A model generated the notes under the pieces. The model searched no databases, was not told the origin of the DNA, and was given only the letters and a program-made list of their open reading frames with translations. Source: Chondrus crispus (lineage: Eukaryota; Rhodophyta; Florideophyceae; Gigartinales; Gigartinaceae). Taken from it: a stretch of DNA of 64,000 nt. The DNA lies in the NCBI RefSeq assembly GCF_000350225.1, contig NW_005178858.1, forward strand, positions 225,971-289,970. The letters are read 5' to 3'. The position numbers were made by a program, and so were the translations under genes. Positions within the stretch are counted from its first letter, which is position 1. Every line of letters starts with the position of its first letter. Positions 39,153 to 49,353 of this stretch are shown here, piece after piece.

Positions 39153-40481
39153 ATGCGTCCTCTTTTCCCCGCCCTGCGTCCCATCATGGCCTTCATCGCA
39201 TCCCCTCTCCTTCTCCGGCACGCCACCCGCCGCGCGCAAAGCCCGCGCCGCCCGCGTAGTTTGCGCCAGCCAGCAGTGCGGGCGGCGGCGCGCCCCGCCG
39301 CGAACCGCAAGGCGGCGCCGGCGACCCCCGAGACCACGCAGGCGGCGGTGTCCTACCTGCAGTCGCTGGGGCTGAGCCCGGAGGACAGCCGCCGCGTGGT
39401 GTCCCGGCACCCGCGCCTCGCCGCGCAGCGCGACCTGCCCTCCCTCGCCGCCCCCGCCCTCGCCTACCTGCGCGCCACGCTGCGGCTGGACGGCCGCCTG
39501 CTGGTCCGCACGGTGCGCAACGCCCCGCAAATCCTCTACCGCTCGCGCGACGCCTTCGAGACCCGCCTCCAGTTTCTGGACAACGTCGCCCGCATCGATG
39601 ACGCCCAATTGCCATACGCGCTCGCCAAGTGCCCGCACGTGCTCTGGATGGACCTCAGGGCCGCGTCGGAGGTCGTCGCGGCCGTCGTCGAGGCGTGCCC
39701 GCTCATCACGCCCGCGTCGTTGGGCACCGTGTTCGGAAGGGTGCCGCAGGCCCTGGTTACGTCACCGTCAAGGATTCGTGCCAATATTGATAATATTCGC
39801 CACGCGGGGGTTACCGATTCGGCTTCAATGGCGAGGATCTTTGCCAAAGCCCCGCTAACACTTGTTTACGATGCTAAGAAAACTCTCGCTAAGCGCTTGC
39901 ACTATCTCTCCCAGGAGCTTGGTTTCTCTGACAAGACCGTCGGGAAGATAGTTGTCTCGACCCCAGAAGTTCTTGAATGGAGTGTAGAGCATATGCTTAA
40001 GCCGCGTGTCGCACTCCTCGAAAGCTTAGTTGGGGAGGACGCCGTCACCTCCGTCATCGATAAGCTTCCCTCCCTTTTCGGCATCGAGGACATTCTCGAC
40101 CGCGTCCTTTGGCTTCGCGATGACGTCGGCCTCGATGACGCACAAATCCGAGCCGTTGTTCGCGAAGCCCCGGCCATCTTGACCTATTCCGTCGTCGGCA
40201 ATCTTACCCCAAAGTGGGCATTCGTGCACGAAACCATGGGTGCTTCGCTGGATGACCTCGTCGCCATACCGAGGGAGGTCTTGTGTGCGAATCTCCAACA
40301 ACGAGCCATGCCGCGATATGCCTTTCTCGCTTCCAATGGCGTATCCGGATTGTCAGTCGTCGACATCTTGCGCGGCTCGGACACCGAGTTTTGTCGAAAT
40401 GTTGCCAACTGTGATCCAGATACCTTTCGGGCGTACGTGGACAACGACACATACCTACTTTTCTTCTCCCAGTTGATTTGA
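39153..40481 (+). CDS. mTERF-family organelle protein
   Basis: 442 residues from ATG 39153; an internal ATG at 39186 gives MAFIASP, whose Phe at position 3 is typical of red-algal plastid transit peptides, so the shorter start is attractive. The first 60 residues are R/A/P-rich. The rest is a series of about 30-residue mTERF repeats: YLQSLGLSPEDSRRVVSRHP, LLVRTVRNAPQILYRS, LPYALAKCPHVLWM, VGKIVVSTPEVLEWS, VTSVIDKLPSLFGI, IRAVVREAPAILTYS. Each has the signature P after a hydrophobic helix. mTERF proteins bind organelle nucleic acid and act in plastid or mitochondrial transcription, splicing or ribosome assembly. No intron visible. Confidence 0.9.
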   Translation: MRPLFPALRPIMAFIASPLLLRHATRRAQSPRRPRSLRQPAVRAAARPAANRKAAPATPETTQAAVSYLQSLGLSPEDSRRVVSRHPRLAAQRDLPSLAAPALAYLRATLRLDGRLLVRTVRNAPQILYRSRDAFETRLQFLDNVARIDDAQLPYALAKCPHVLWMDLRAASEVVAAVVEACPLITPASLGTVFGRVPQALVTSPSRIRANIDNIRHAGVTDSASMARIFAKAPLTLVYDAKKTLAKRLHYLSQELGFSDKTVGKIVVSTPEVLEWSVEHMLKPRVALLESLVGEDAVTSVIDKLPSLFGIEDILDRVLWLRDDVGLDDAQIRAVVREAPAILTYSVVGNLTPKWAFVHETMGASLDDLVAIPREVLCANLQQRAMPRYAFLASNGVSGLSVVDILRGSDTEFCRNVANCDPDTFRAYVDNDTYLLFFSQLI

Positions 40482-40551
40482 CTCAGTATGGATAAAACTC
40501 TTCTTCTAAGTTGACACATGTATACATAAGGAGGTCGCAACCTTCTAGATA

Positions 40552-41506
40552 TCATCCGGAGGCCGATATTGTAATATGTGCGCTGTATTCTGCATAGTGC
40601 GAGTCAGAATCAGAGTCAGAGTCTTCCTCCAGTGGTTCAGTTTGCGGAACGCTATCCGTGACCGGTACCGGCATAACAGATACGAGGGGGAAGCTGTTAA
40701 AGGTGCCTTCCCACTCCCACTTGCTCTGAAGCAACATCGCTTGCAAAGTCATGATCACGGCGTCAGCACCGAGAGTCTTGTCCAAACTTTTCGGTTCCGG
40801 TCCGATGAAGTTGATAAACAACATGTCTCCAATATTAACTTCAGCGCTGGGTCCACCCATGAGTATGGAGTGGATTAGTACGACCGACAAATTACTGATG
40901 AAAAGAATGAGTGCAGTCCCTCCTTTTGAGTCCGCCGTCACGTACGGAAAGTTTAGCAGCTGCGCAAAGCATGGTCATCAGGTCACAGGCGGTTAGCATT
41001 CGGTTGTGTAGAAGATGCCAAGTTGACGAAAAGAATTGGGCAGTTTCGCTGGATAGCAACGAAAAAGACAACGTACTCGCATAAGCTGAAATGCTCGAAT
41101 GATCAAGACTAAAATTTTGTGATCCAGGTAGTACATGTATATGACGTTGAGAATAAGGACAGTCGTAAGAGTCTGTTCAAAGTCTCCGCGTACCCTCGCA
41201 ATGCGCTACACAGGTGAAAGACAGAACGCCACAGAATCAGTAAAGAACTCACAATGTTAGTCAAGGTGGAGCCGCCAGTGACCTTGGGAACGAGGACAAG
41301 AATTCGTCGGTGACACTCACCAATCTTGCCGTATGCGCGCGCAAAGATTCTGCGAGTCTCGCGCGTGGAGATGGACGCTGTTCATTTTCTTCGTTGGTGT
41401 TTGATTCGGGTGATTCGAGGTCAACCTCAGTGGAGTCTTGAGAAAGCAATTGAACAGCACCTTCCTCTTCTTCTGGAGACTCGTTCCTGTTTGTTGGGTT
41501 CGTCAT
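40552..41506 (-). CDS. three-exon membrane protein, DUF1746-like
   Basis: Reconstructed by splice sites. Exon 1 is 41506-41321 (ATG 41504-41506, 62 codons, acidic, S/E-rich). Intron 1 is 41320-41206 (GTGAGT...TAG). Exon 2 is 41205-41077 (43 codons). Intron 2 is 41076-40960 (GTACGT...CAG). Exon 3 is 40959-40552 (stop). Both introns are phase 0 and about 115 bp. The joined product is 240 residues. Exon 2 gives one hydrophobic segment (TVLILNVIYMYYLDHKILVLII) and exon 3 another (ALILFISNLSVVLIHSIL), followed by MGGPSAEVNIGDMLFINFIGP and an acidic DSDSDSDS tail. Two helices followed by GG...G...INFIG resembles DUF1746, which I associate from memory with fungal Dsc ubiquitin-ligase components; that link is weak. 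Confidence 0.7.
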
Positions 41507-42605
41507 TTTCTGCTGTGTTTCTTCTTCGGTTGCTCGTGTGTTCTTTGTGAACCGAGACCAACCCCACGCTTCCGTTGTCTCGTTATAAAGCGTTTTCAAG
41601 AGGGGGCCGGGGGGGGGGGGGGGGGACGCGGACTAATAATATCGCTAGAGTTTCACACGTGTACGATTTCATCTTTTGTATTTTTTTGTATTTTTTGCAG
41701 TGGTTTACAATTGCCAGGACGGAGCCAATAAGCTTCGCAAATAACATTCTTATTGCTCACGCATGATGTCAGACAAATTCTATAGGTTCTCAGGTCGTCA
41801 AGAGTGTTCACGTGTCGGTTCTTTGCCAAAATGTATGCAGTAAAGTTTAAAGTTATCCAGGTTAACGTTGCAGGACAACAGCGTACAACAAGGCGGACAT
41901 GAGACGTGGCATGTTTCTTAAGGCGGGAAGAGGTTGAAAATTCAGAGTTTAGAGCGTCAATTTGAGCTTAATGCGTGTACTTGATGTCGACGCCAATAGA
42001 ATTGCTACATAGTAGAGAGGGCGCGCACAGTGCTGTACAGTAGTAAGGTTCCATCATGCATTGCCCAGGTTGCTAGCCAAAGTGTAGGACCACTTCTGCA
42101 CCATTCAGATTCTTTGAATCACTCATTCTTTTTTCAGTCGATAATGCATTCATCGCTGTTGCGCGGCGCATAGTTGAGGCCGGTCCAACAAAAGATGAAT
42201 GCCAGCAAAGCCAGCAAGAACCAGACCTGCTCTCCTCGAATCAATTGGCATCTGCAACGTACTTATCACGTTCTTGAGTTCACCAACCGGTTCGTATCGA
42301 GACTTGCACCTGCACTCCAGCATTCCAAGACAATGACCTCGACTTTCAACAGCAAAAGCAACTCTTCTCACTCACATCCGTCGTTGAACCTGTCACAATA
42401 CACTGTGATCCTGCGAGTACATCACGAAGGAGCGCTGACGTGCAGAACAACGCAAATATTCTACACAGAGCCGTTGCAGCTTCTGTGCAACTTTGGCAGT
42501 ACAGGGTGTAGACACTTTCGCAGTTTCCAGAGGATAAAACCACCTCTTCAATACAGTGGATTTATTAATCATAGATGCGGCGAACGCCTCCAAGCAATTC
42601 TGTTG
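41507..42605. other. intergenic DNA, no gene recognised
   Basis: Contains a G-rich run (about 41604-41626). The open frame 42174-42653 runs into the tRNA and is not credited. Confidence 0.4.
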
Positions 42606-42692
42606 GGGTCTGTAGCTCAATTGGTAGAGTGCTCCCTTAGCACCACATCGTGAACATGGGAGAGGTACCGGGATCGAAGCCCGGCAGATCCA
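42606..42692 (+). tRNA. trnA-AGC: tRNA-Ala(AGC) with a 14-nt intron
   Basis: Cloverleaf by eye: acceptor 42606-42612 pairs with 42685-42691 and includes the G3:U70 wobble that marks tRNA-Ala. D-stem GCTC/GAGT, anticodon stem CTCCC/GGGAG, anticodon AGC at 42639-42641, variable loop AGGTA, T-stem CCGGG/CCCGG, discriminator A at 42692. The anticodon loop is 21 nt, which fits a canonical-position intron (42643-42656) one base after the anticodon. A-box TAGCTCAATTGG is perfect; the B-box (GGATCGAAGCC) has A where T54 is usual. CCA is not encoded, as normal for eukaryotes. A T7 run follows at 42729. Confidence 0.9.
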
Positions 42693-42728
42693 GGGGGCAA
42701 TGGGTCAAAAGACTCGGCGTCGCCTTTC

Positions 42729-42735
42729 TTTTTTT
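42729..42735 (+). terminator. RNA polymerase III T-run terminator of tRNA-Ala
   Basis: Seven consecutive T about 37 nt after the mature 3' end, preceded by TTTC. Confidence 0.7.
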
Positions 42736-42861
42736 CGTCTTTCGTCGTGCGATGCGTTGCAGGCCCAGTTAGCTTTGCTTGTGGACGCGTTCGCGAAGTC
42801 AGTGCTACTTCATCCAATTTTGAGGGCCTTGATAATTAAGTGTGGCTCGGTTTGCTGATAA

Positions 42862-42905
42862 AACAGCAGATTACAGTACCCTTAAGGGTACTGTAATCTG
42901 CTGTT
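42862..42905. repeat. perfect 44-bp palindrome centred on TTAA
   Basis: Each 22-nt half is an exact reverse complement of the other. The inner part is CAGTACCC-TTAA-GGGTACTG. It contains TACAGTA (42872) and TACTGTA (42889). Its last bases overlap the TTA target duplication of the Harbinger-type element that starts at 42907. The right flank of that element (TTAGGGTACTGTA, 49351) resembles the same half-site. Confidence 0.95.
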
Positions 42906-43308
42906 AGAGCAACCCCACCGCGCACATCTATTTGATCAATAGAATTTCTGCTCACGATTTTCAACCCCACCGCGCAATTCTATCGCTTTCCGAAATCGAA
43001 TAGAACCATTTCGGAATCTATCCGGGCGCCGATAGATCCCAAAAACGTTCTATCCGATGAATAGATTCCCCGATAGAATGACACGTGCCAAGCGTGTCAA
43101 CCAAATTCCAGCCAAATGTGCCTCCTACTTGCGAGAGGGCGAGCCGAAACTCCTCGGCAGGCGTGTCGCGCGCTTCATTCAGGCATGCAAATCAGCCTTT
43201 CATGCCCTCTAGCAGCGTGGGAGAGGCACATCATCAACAACCACCTGTCACAGTATACTACGAATAGCGAAGCGCGCGAACTCGATCATGCCGTCCCAAC
43301 CGAGAACC

Positions 43309-43615
43309 TATTGCGCCACGCTGTGTTACGTGGCTGGCTATTGTGCTGTTAGAGCATTTCATGTCAACTCAAGCATGAGTGCGGCATGCAAAAATTGCAT
43401 GTGCGTCTGGAAGCGTTCTGCTTCCGAACTCCTCAAAACTTACGCGGCAGTTCTTAGGCACTCTACAGCGCACAGCCTCGTAGGACAGCCAAGTCAGACC
43501 GCACCTACTATAGTTTTCCATATTGCCCTGTCTTTCTTTCCCTACTTAAGACTCTCCTGACGATAAACATCAAAGAGAGCCATCTCATCTCTGCATTTTA
43601 CTACAACGTGCAATA
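43309..43615 (+). repeat. 5' LTR of retrotransposon 1
   Basis: 307 bp, starting TATTGCGCC and ending GTGCAATA. A CTACTTAAGAC motif near 43543 may be part of the promoter. Confidence 0.9.
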
Positions 43616-43649
43616 GTGATCACTAAGCTTATTTTTTCGTTTCACAGTC

Positions 43650-46007
43650 ATGGCTCTCTCAACGGGCCCAACGGTGGGACAAAGCCTGTTTACCCCAGTT
43701 CCCCATCCTCAGCTGCGAAAGCTGGGACGCAAGCATATCCACGTGTTTCTGCGGGAAAAGGAAAACTACCTTCTGTGCATCGCCGACGCGCAAGCCACTG
43801 GCAGCACAATCCAACCGATATCTATCAAGGCTTATATTGATAGAGATTTGCTACCGTCTTTGGTGGAATTTGGTGAGTTTGCGGGAGTATCAATCGCCAG
43901 CGAACTCACCGACGACAACCTTCAGGAGTGGCTCAACGCCAATGAGAAGGTCAGTGTCGAGTCTTTGAGCCTTCAGGAGCTAGAAGCCGCTATCAAAAGC
44001 AATATCCGTATGGATATCAATGAACCAGATCCAGAGATGCGAATCAAAGGCTTGTTCGTGGACTTTAAGACGTTTTTGCGTAGCAAGAAGTGGGACCACC
44101 TGGTCGAATCAAATCCGAAACTAGTCATTTCACAAATGGTCACCCTTTTAAAACCGACGGCTTTGAAAAACAAGATCGAGGCGGACCTGGAGATTGGCAA
44201 GCATGATTTGCGAAAGAAGTGGTTGCCTTTTTATAAACACCGTATTGCCGAGGCGGTGGCCTGTGACAAATTTGTTTCGGTCAAGAATGCGCAAGATTCT
44301 AAGGTGCCCGACCAAGCGAGGCCGCCTTCGAGGGGTTTTGCGCAGAAAGGCGGGCGCAATGAGAAGGGAGCACGCTCGGGAAGAGATTCGGAAAGAGATT
44401 CGCCACGAAGTCCAAAAGGGAGCTCACTTGGAAGTTGGAAAGAAAGCCCAAGCAAAGGGAGAATCAGCAATACTGTAGGCACTAAATCATCTGACAAGGA
44501 GTTACCCTTCTGCTTGAATACAAAGAAGTGCAAGAAACGTCACTTGCTCAAGAACTGTACGGACACTACCGCAGAGGAAAGAGCAGATATATACCGCGAG
44601 TTTTACAAGGCGAAGCCGAAAGGAACCATCAATGCCTTGATGGAAACTGACTCAAGCACCCGACCCACTACGGTATCCAATACAGTACCGAGGATTGAGC
44701 TGGCAAAGAGCACCGGACGTCTCTCTGGGCATTTGTCAGACATAGTACCAGTGGTGGTGAATGGTGATTATGGTGCTGATCATTCAGCACTATGCGAGGG
44801 ACACCTACAAGAATGCGCTAACGCCGGAGTATTCGTGCAGGTGCTTCCTCTCGGGACACCCATCACAATGGGGCTGGCACTCAGCGAGCGTGACGGGGAG
44901 TCAGAAATGGTGTTCAAAGCTACCAAAAAGGCTCGCATTTCGATCACTTTCGACACAAATGGTGGTCCACTGCGACTCCGCAATGTCGAATTCTTAGTCT
45001 TTTTAGAGAATATGCCAGAGGTCCTTCTCTCACGTCCCCTGCTTCGGTCTATGGGTTTTAATCTTGACAAACACCTGGCGGAGGTTCGCGACGAGTTCCA
45101 CAACGCAGATTTCTCTCATGTCGAATTTTCGGGTGCTGTAGAGGAGGGCATTCCATCGTCTACAAACAACCCCTCGCGTCTCTCTCGAGTGCTACTGGAC
45201 AGAAGCGGCCAGGAGGAGGAATCGGAAGAGTTCCATGACGAGGAATATGTCAATTCAGATTGTCTCTCGAACGCAGTATTGGAAAAAAATGATGCAAGCG
45301 GCATGATTGATCATGTGCCATCCGCTCTTTTCTATGGTGACGGATTAGATGATGACCCCTTACGAGTGGACGATGAACTGGATCCGGGAACGGATGATCC
45401 GTCGACTACGACGCAAGCTCTACATGACGGCGTAAAAGATGCCATTGCCAATGGTCTTCCAGCACACCTCCACAGCGAACTGAAGGCGATGCTGACGGAA
45501 TACAAGGACATTTTCCGAACAAGCCTGGGGTCCGATCCTCCTGCCAGGGTACCGCCCATGCAAATTCACCTCAAAGAGGATGCCAAAGCCGTGCGTGTGA
45601 AAGTCAGACGATATTCGCCACCACAGGCAGCTTTTCTGAGGGCTAAAACGGACGAACTGCTACAATTAGGGTTGGTCAGGCGCAACAATCAGAGTCAATG
45701 GGCATGCGCACCCCTGCTTGTGCCAAAACTGGTCCGGAACAGTTCCGTTTCACGGTGGACCTTCGTCCAGTCAACAATCAAACAGTACCTTTCACGTGGC
45801 CGATGCCTCACTTCGAGACAGCAGCGTCAGAATTCGCTGGGGACAAGGTTTTCGCAACAATTGACCTTTGTCATGGGTATTGGCAGATTCCTCTCGATGA
45901 AACTGCGCAGGAATGCCAAAGCTTCATCACACCTGATGGTGTTTTCACCCCCACTCGGGTACTTCACGGACAGACAAACGCTACTTTTTACTTCCAGAGT
46001 ACAGTAG
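43650..46007 (+). pseudogene. gag-protease (plus start of RT) of retrotransposon 1, frame-broken
   Basis: 785 codons from ATG 43650. Capsid-like helical region to about residue 210, a basic disordered stretch, and a degenerate zinc-binding segment (FCLNTKKCKKRHLLKNC). Then a retroviral-type aspartic protease with DYGADHSAL as active site (D-G-A) and VLLSRPLLRSMGF near its end. The frame continues into the first part of reverse transcriptase (ALLVPK-like segment) and is then lost at an AAAA run (45725-45728). The downstream frame holds the rest of RT. Because the break is inside RT, I read it as a disabling one-base indel rather than programmed recoding. Confidence 0.8.
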
Positions 46008-48526
46008 CAGAGATCTGTCTATCGCTTCGAGACTGGATGCTACAGTGGCTCGATGACATTCTCATTCACTGTACAAACGAAGACGAACTTTTCTGCAAAT
46101 TACGGAAATTTTTCTTAATCTGCCGTGAACATGGGATCAAGCTACATGCGCGCAAATGCCAGTTTTACGTAACTATTGTAAACTGGTGCGGCAGGGTCAT
46201 TTCAGAAGCAGGTATCAGGATGGACCCCAAGCGTATGGAGTCTCTACTGCAGATGCCTGCTCCGAACACAGGTGATCAGCTGCAGCAGTTCCTTTGCGCT
46301 GTGAATTGGATGAGGATGTCAATTCCTCAGTATAACGAGTTGGTCTCCCTGCTATCAAAATTACTTGAGGAGGTGCTGTCTCTTGCTGGGTCTCGTACGA
46401 AAAAGGCCGCTGCCAAAGTAAAGCTCTCGGACACTTCATGGAACAGGAGCCACACACAGTGCTTTGAAGCAGTTAAGAAGGCCCTCGCAACTTCCCTTAC
46501 TCTCGCGCACCCAGACCCAGCGAAAACTCTATGCCTCTTTACCGATGCCAGCGATGAACATTGGTCAGGCGTCCTATCGCAGATTCCTGGAGTTGATCTC
46601 GACGCGGCATTTTCAACAAAGCGACACGAGCCCTTAGCGTTTCTCTCGGGATCCTTTCACGGGTCTAGTGCGCGTTGGTCCACACCGGAGAAAGAGGCAT
46701 TTGCCATTGTCCAGTCCGTCACCCGCTTAGACTATATGTTGCTTCGCCCGGAGGGTTTTATGCTCTTTACAGATCATAAGAACCTGGTATATATCTTCAA
46801 CCCCCTGTTTACAAATCCCAGTCTACAGAAGCATGTGATGAACAAAGTCGAGCGCTGGGCGCTGTCTCTTTCTGCATTTCGTTACACCATAATTCATATA
46901 TCTGGAGAAGAAAACTGCTGGGCAGACCTTCTGTCTCGCTGGGGTAATGCTTCCTCTACCGGCAACTCCTTAACCCAACGCCGCATGGCCTCTCTTTTTA
47001 CTGCACCCATCGCCCCAGATCTGAATCCAGACTTCAGTTGGCCCCAAGTCAAAGAAATCGCAAGGACACAGTCCAGAGCATTTGGAGAAGGGGATACTCC
47101 AAGTAATCTCAAAGAGTCACGTGGAATTTGGAAATCTGAAACGGGGGCAGTGTGGATTCCAGTCTCAGCCCAGAAGCTTCAGCTGCGCCTTTGTGTCATT
47201 GGGCACTGTGGTGGTGGAGGACATCGAGGTTTGGAAGCTACCAAGGCAAGTATTGGGGAACACTTCTTTTGGGAAGCCATGAATAGCGACATTGCTACAT
47301 TCTGCAATACCTGTCTCCACTGCAAGAGCACAATAGGTGGGAAACGCATACCGCGGCCATTAGGGCATGCACTGCATGCGGACGCCCCGAACGAGCTTCT
47401 ACATTTCGACTACCTGTTTATGGGAAAAAGCGACACAGCTGAGATTTGTGTTCTTATTCTCAAAGATGACGCCTCAGAATTTGTGATGCTAGAAGCTTGT
47501 GTTACAGACGATGCCGAAGCCACTGTCACCACTCTAATCAAATGGTTTTCGTTGTTTGGCGTGGTTCTCATGTGGAATTCAGATCGTGGTAGCCACTTCA
47601 AGAACAAGGTCATGACAGAAATCAATCGCCGTCTACATTCCCATCATCACTTCACCACACCATACTGTCCACAGTCCAACAGTACTGTGGAGACAGCATG
47701 CAAAGAAGTCTTGCCAGCCTGCCGTGCCCTGCTTTCCGAGTTCCGTGTGAAGGAAGCAGAGTGGCCCACTGTACTCCCTTTGGTCCAGAGCATTTTGAAC
47801 CACTCCGTCCGTCCAAGCTTGGGCAAGAGAGCACCCACTACAATCTTCACAGGACTCCCTGCCGACAACCCGTTACGCAATCTTCTGCCCCCGATTGTCC
47901 CGGTTCCAGCTTCAATTGAATTCATTCGGGCACAAGGCATCATGAAAACAAACGTGCTGATTAAAGCTCTGGAGAACATCCATCGCGAAACGCGCCTTCG
48001 ACGCAACAAAGCACGAGATGCAGCTGTAAAACGTCACAACGACAAGACACACGTGCGCCCTGTCAATTTCGAAGTCGGTGATTACGTGCTAGTAGCCCAG
48101 AAGGCAGGAAGCAAAGGGCATAAGCTTCGCGTTATCTGGCGTGGGCCACAGCGAATAACAAGAGCAGTGTCCGATCTAATCTTCGAATGTGAGGATCTCC
48201 TTTCGAACTCCTTTTCCCTCCTGCATGCAAATCGTCTCAAGTTTTACGCTGACGCACAGCTGGACGTCAGTGAAGAACTGTTGGACACGGTAGCCCACAA
48301 TAACTCTCACCTTAACACAGTTGAGGAACTGCTCGATCTTCGCTGGAACGACCAAAAATACCAGTACGAGGTCTGTACAAAGTGGCTGGGATTTGATCAC
48401 GAGGATCCTACCTGGGAACCATTGGCTTCATTGCAGGAAGACATTCCCTTCGTGCTTTCCGCGTTCCTTAATTCGCACTCAGACCAAGACTTGGTTTCCT
48501 CAGCAAAAGCGACGATGGCACAGTAA
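45698..48526 (+). pseudogene. pol (RT-RNase H-integrase-chromodomain) of retrotransposon 1
   Basis: 942 codons in the frame -1 to gag. It picks up RT at FRFTVDLRPVNNQ. The RT active site is QWLDDILIH, with W where Y or F is usual. RNase H has LFTDASDEHWSGVLS and TDHKNLVYIF. Integrase has the HHCC zinc domain (H...H...CNTCLHCKS), then the catalytic acidic residues in LHFDYLF, WNSDRGSHF and STVETACKEV. The C-terminus is a chromodomain (YEVCTKWLGFDHEDPTWEPLASL), which in chromoviruses targets integration to modified histones. No ATG-initiated start makes sense here; it is the downstream part of gag-pol. Confidence 0.9.
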
Positions 48527-48535
48527 CTACTCACT

Positions 48536-48546
48536 GAAGAAGAGGA
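48536..48546 (+). other. polypurine tract of retrotransposon 1
   Basis: GAAGAAGAGGA one base before the 3' LTR; the expected plus-strand DNA priming site. Confidence 0.7.
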
Positions 48547-48547
48547 C

Positions 48548-48854
48548 TATTGCGCCACGCTGTGTTACTTGGCTGGCTATTGTGCTGTTAGAGCATTTCA
48601 TGTCAACTCAAGCATGAGTGCGGCATGCAAAAATTGCATGTGCATCTGGAAGCGTTCTGCTTCCGAACTCCTCAAAACTTACGCGGCAGCTCTTAGGCAC
48701 TCTACAGTGCACCGCCTCGTAAGACAGCCCAGTCAGACCGCACCTACTATAGTTTTCCATATTGCCCTGTCTTTCTTTCCCTACTTAAGACTCTCCTGAC
48801 GATAAACATCAAAGAGAGCCATCTCATCTCTGCATTTTACTACAACGTGCAATA
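48548..48854 (+). repeat. 3' LTR of retrotransposon 1
   Basis: Same 307-bp length as the 5' LTR, with about seven substitutions and no indel. Followed by GAACC. Confidence 0.9.
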
Positions 48855-49353
48855 GAACCTCCGCGATGCTTCGTCGCTGCAGCATGCACCTCGGCGACGC
48901 CTGACCCGTGCATGCTCGCGACAATGATTTCATCATCCCCATGGCTGTCGTCTGTGTACTGAAGGACGGTTCTGAGGACTTCTATCGGTTTCATTGGCGA
49001 TGATGCCGTGTGGGAGCGCGTAGTTGGACAGTACCGGAGGGAGGGCGCGCGGCGAACAGGGACAGAGGGCACAGGCTGCGGAAGACAGACATGCAGCCGT
49101 GCGGGATTCACGGCGAGGGGTGGGTGTCTCGATGAACGATCGCCTCTTCGCAGACGATGTGTGACGTCTCGCCGCTGTCCGCACGAGCATTCAGCGATAG
49201 AGTTGCAAATATGTGTTGGGGTTGACGCGAATAGAATCCACACGAATAGTTTGACGATTCGCCACAAAAATCTATTCGTGCAACCGGCGAATAGTCAGCG
49301 TACACGTTTCATTTCTATCCGGCAATAGAATCGATGCGGTGGGGTTGCTCTTA

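Larger units (their letters stand above)
43309..48854 (+). mobile_element. Ty3/gypsy chromodomain LTR retrotransposon 1 (5.5 kb)
   Basis: Two 307-bp LTRs (43309-43615 and 48548-48854) flank gag-pro-pol. GAACC target duplications lie at 43304-43308 and 48855-48859. LTR ends are TATTGC...GCAATA rather than TG...CA. A polypurine tract (48536-48546) precedes the 3' LTR. No TGG-type tRNA primer site follows the 5' LTR; the sequence is GTGATCACTAAGC. The LTRs differ at about seven positions by eye. Domain order PR-RT-RH-IN-chromodomain marks it as Ty3/gypsy, chromovirus-like. Confidence 0.9.
42907..49350. mobile_element. nonautonomous Harbinger-type element carrying a nested LTR retrotransposon
   Basis: The left end GAGCAACCCCACCGC and the right end (minus strand) GAGCAACCCCACCGC match, flanked by TTA (42904-42906 and 49351-49353). 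Subterminal regions on both sides contain many ATAGAA/ATAGAT/CTATTCG motifs, plausible transposase-binding sites. Removing the nested retrotransposon and one duplicate leaves about 0.9 kb with no transposase. The GAGCAA start is shared with the autonomous Harbinger at 3510-7750, so cross-mobilisation is possible. Confidence 0.8.

Noticed and set aside
42174..42653. 159-codon frame ending inside the tRNA
   Set aside because: Overlaps tRNA-Ala and has no recognisable domain.
45725..45728. Programmed -1 frameshift as normal gag-pol expression in retrotransposon 1
   Set aside because: The shift lies inside the RT domain, not between gag and pol, and lacks a full slippery heptamer (only AAA re-pairs).
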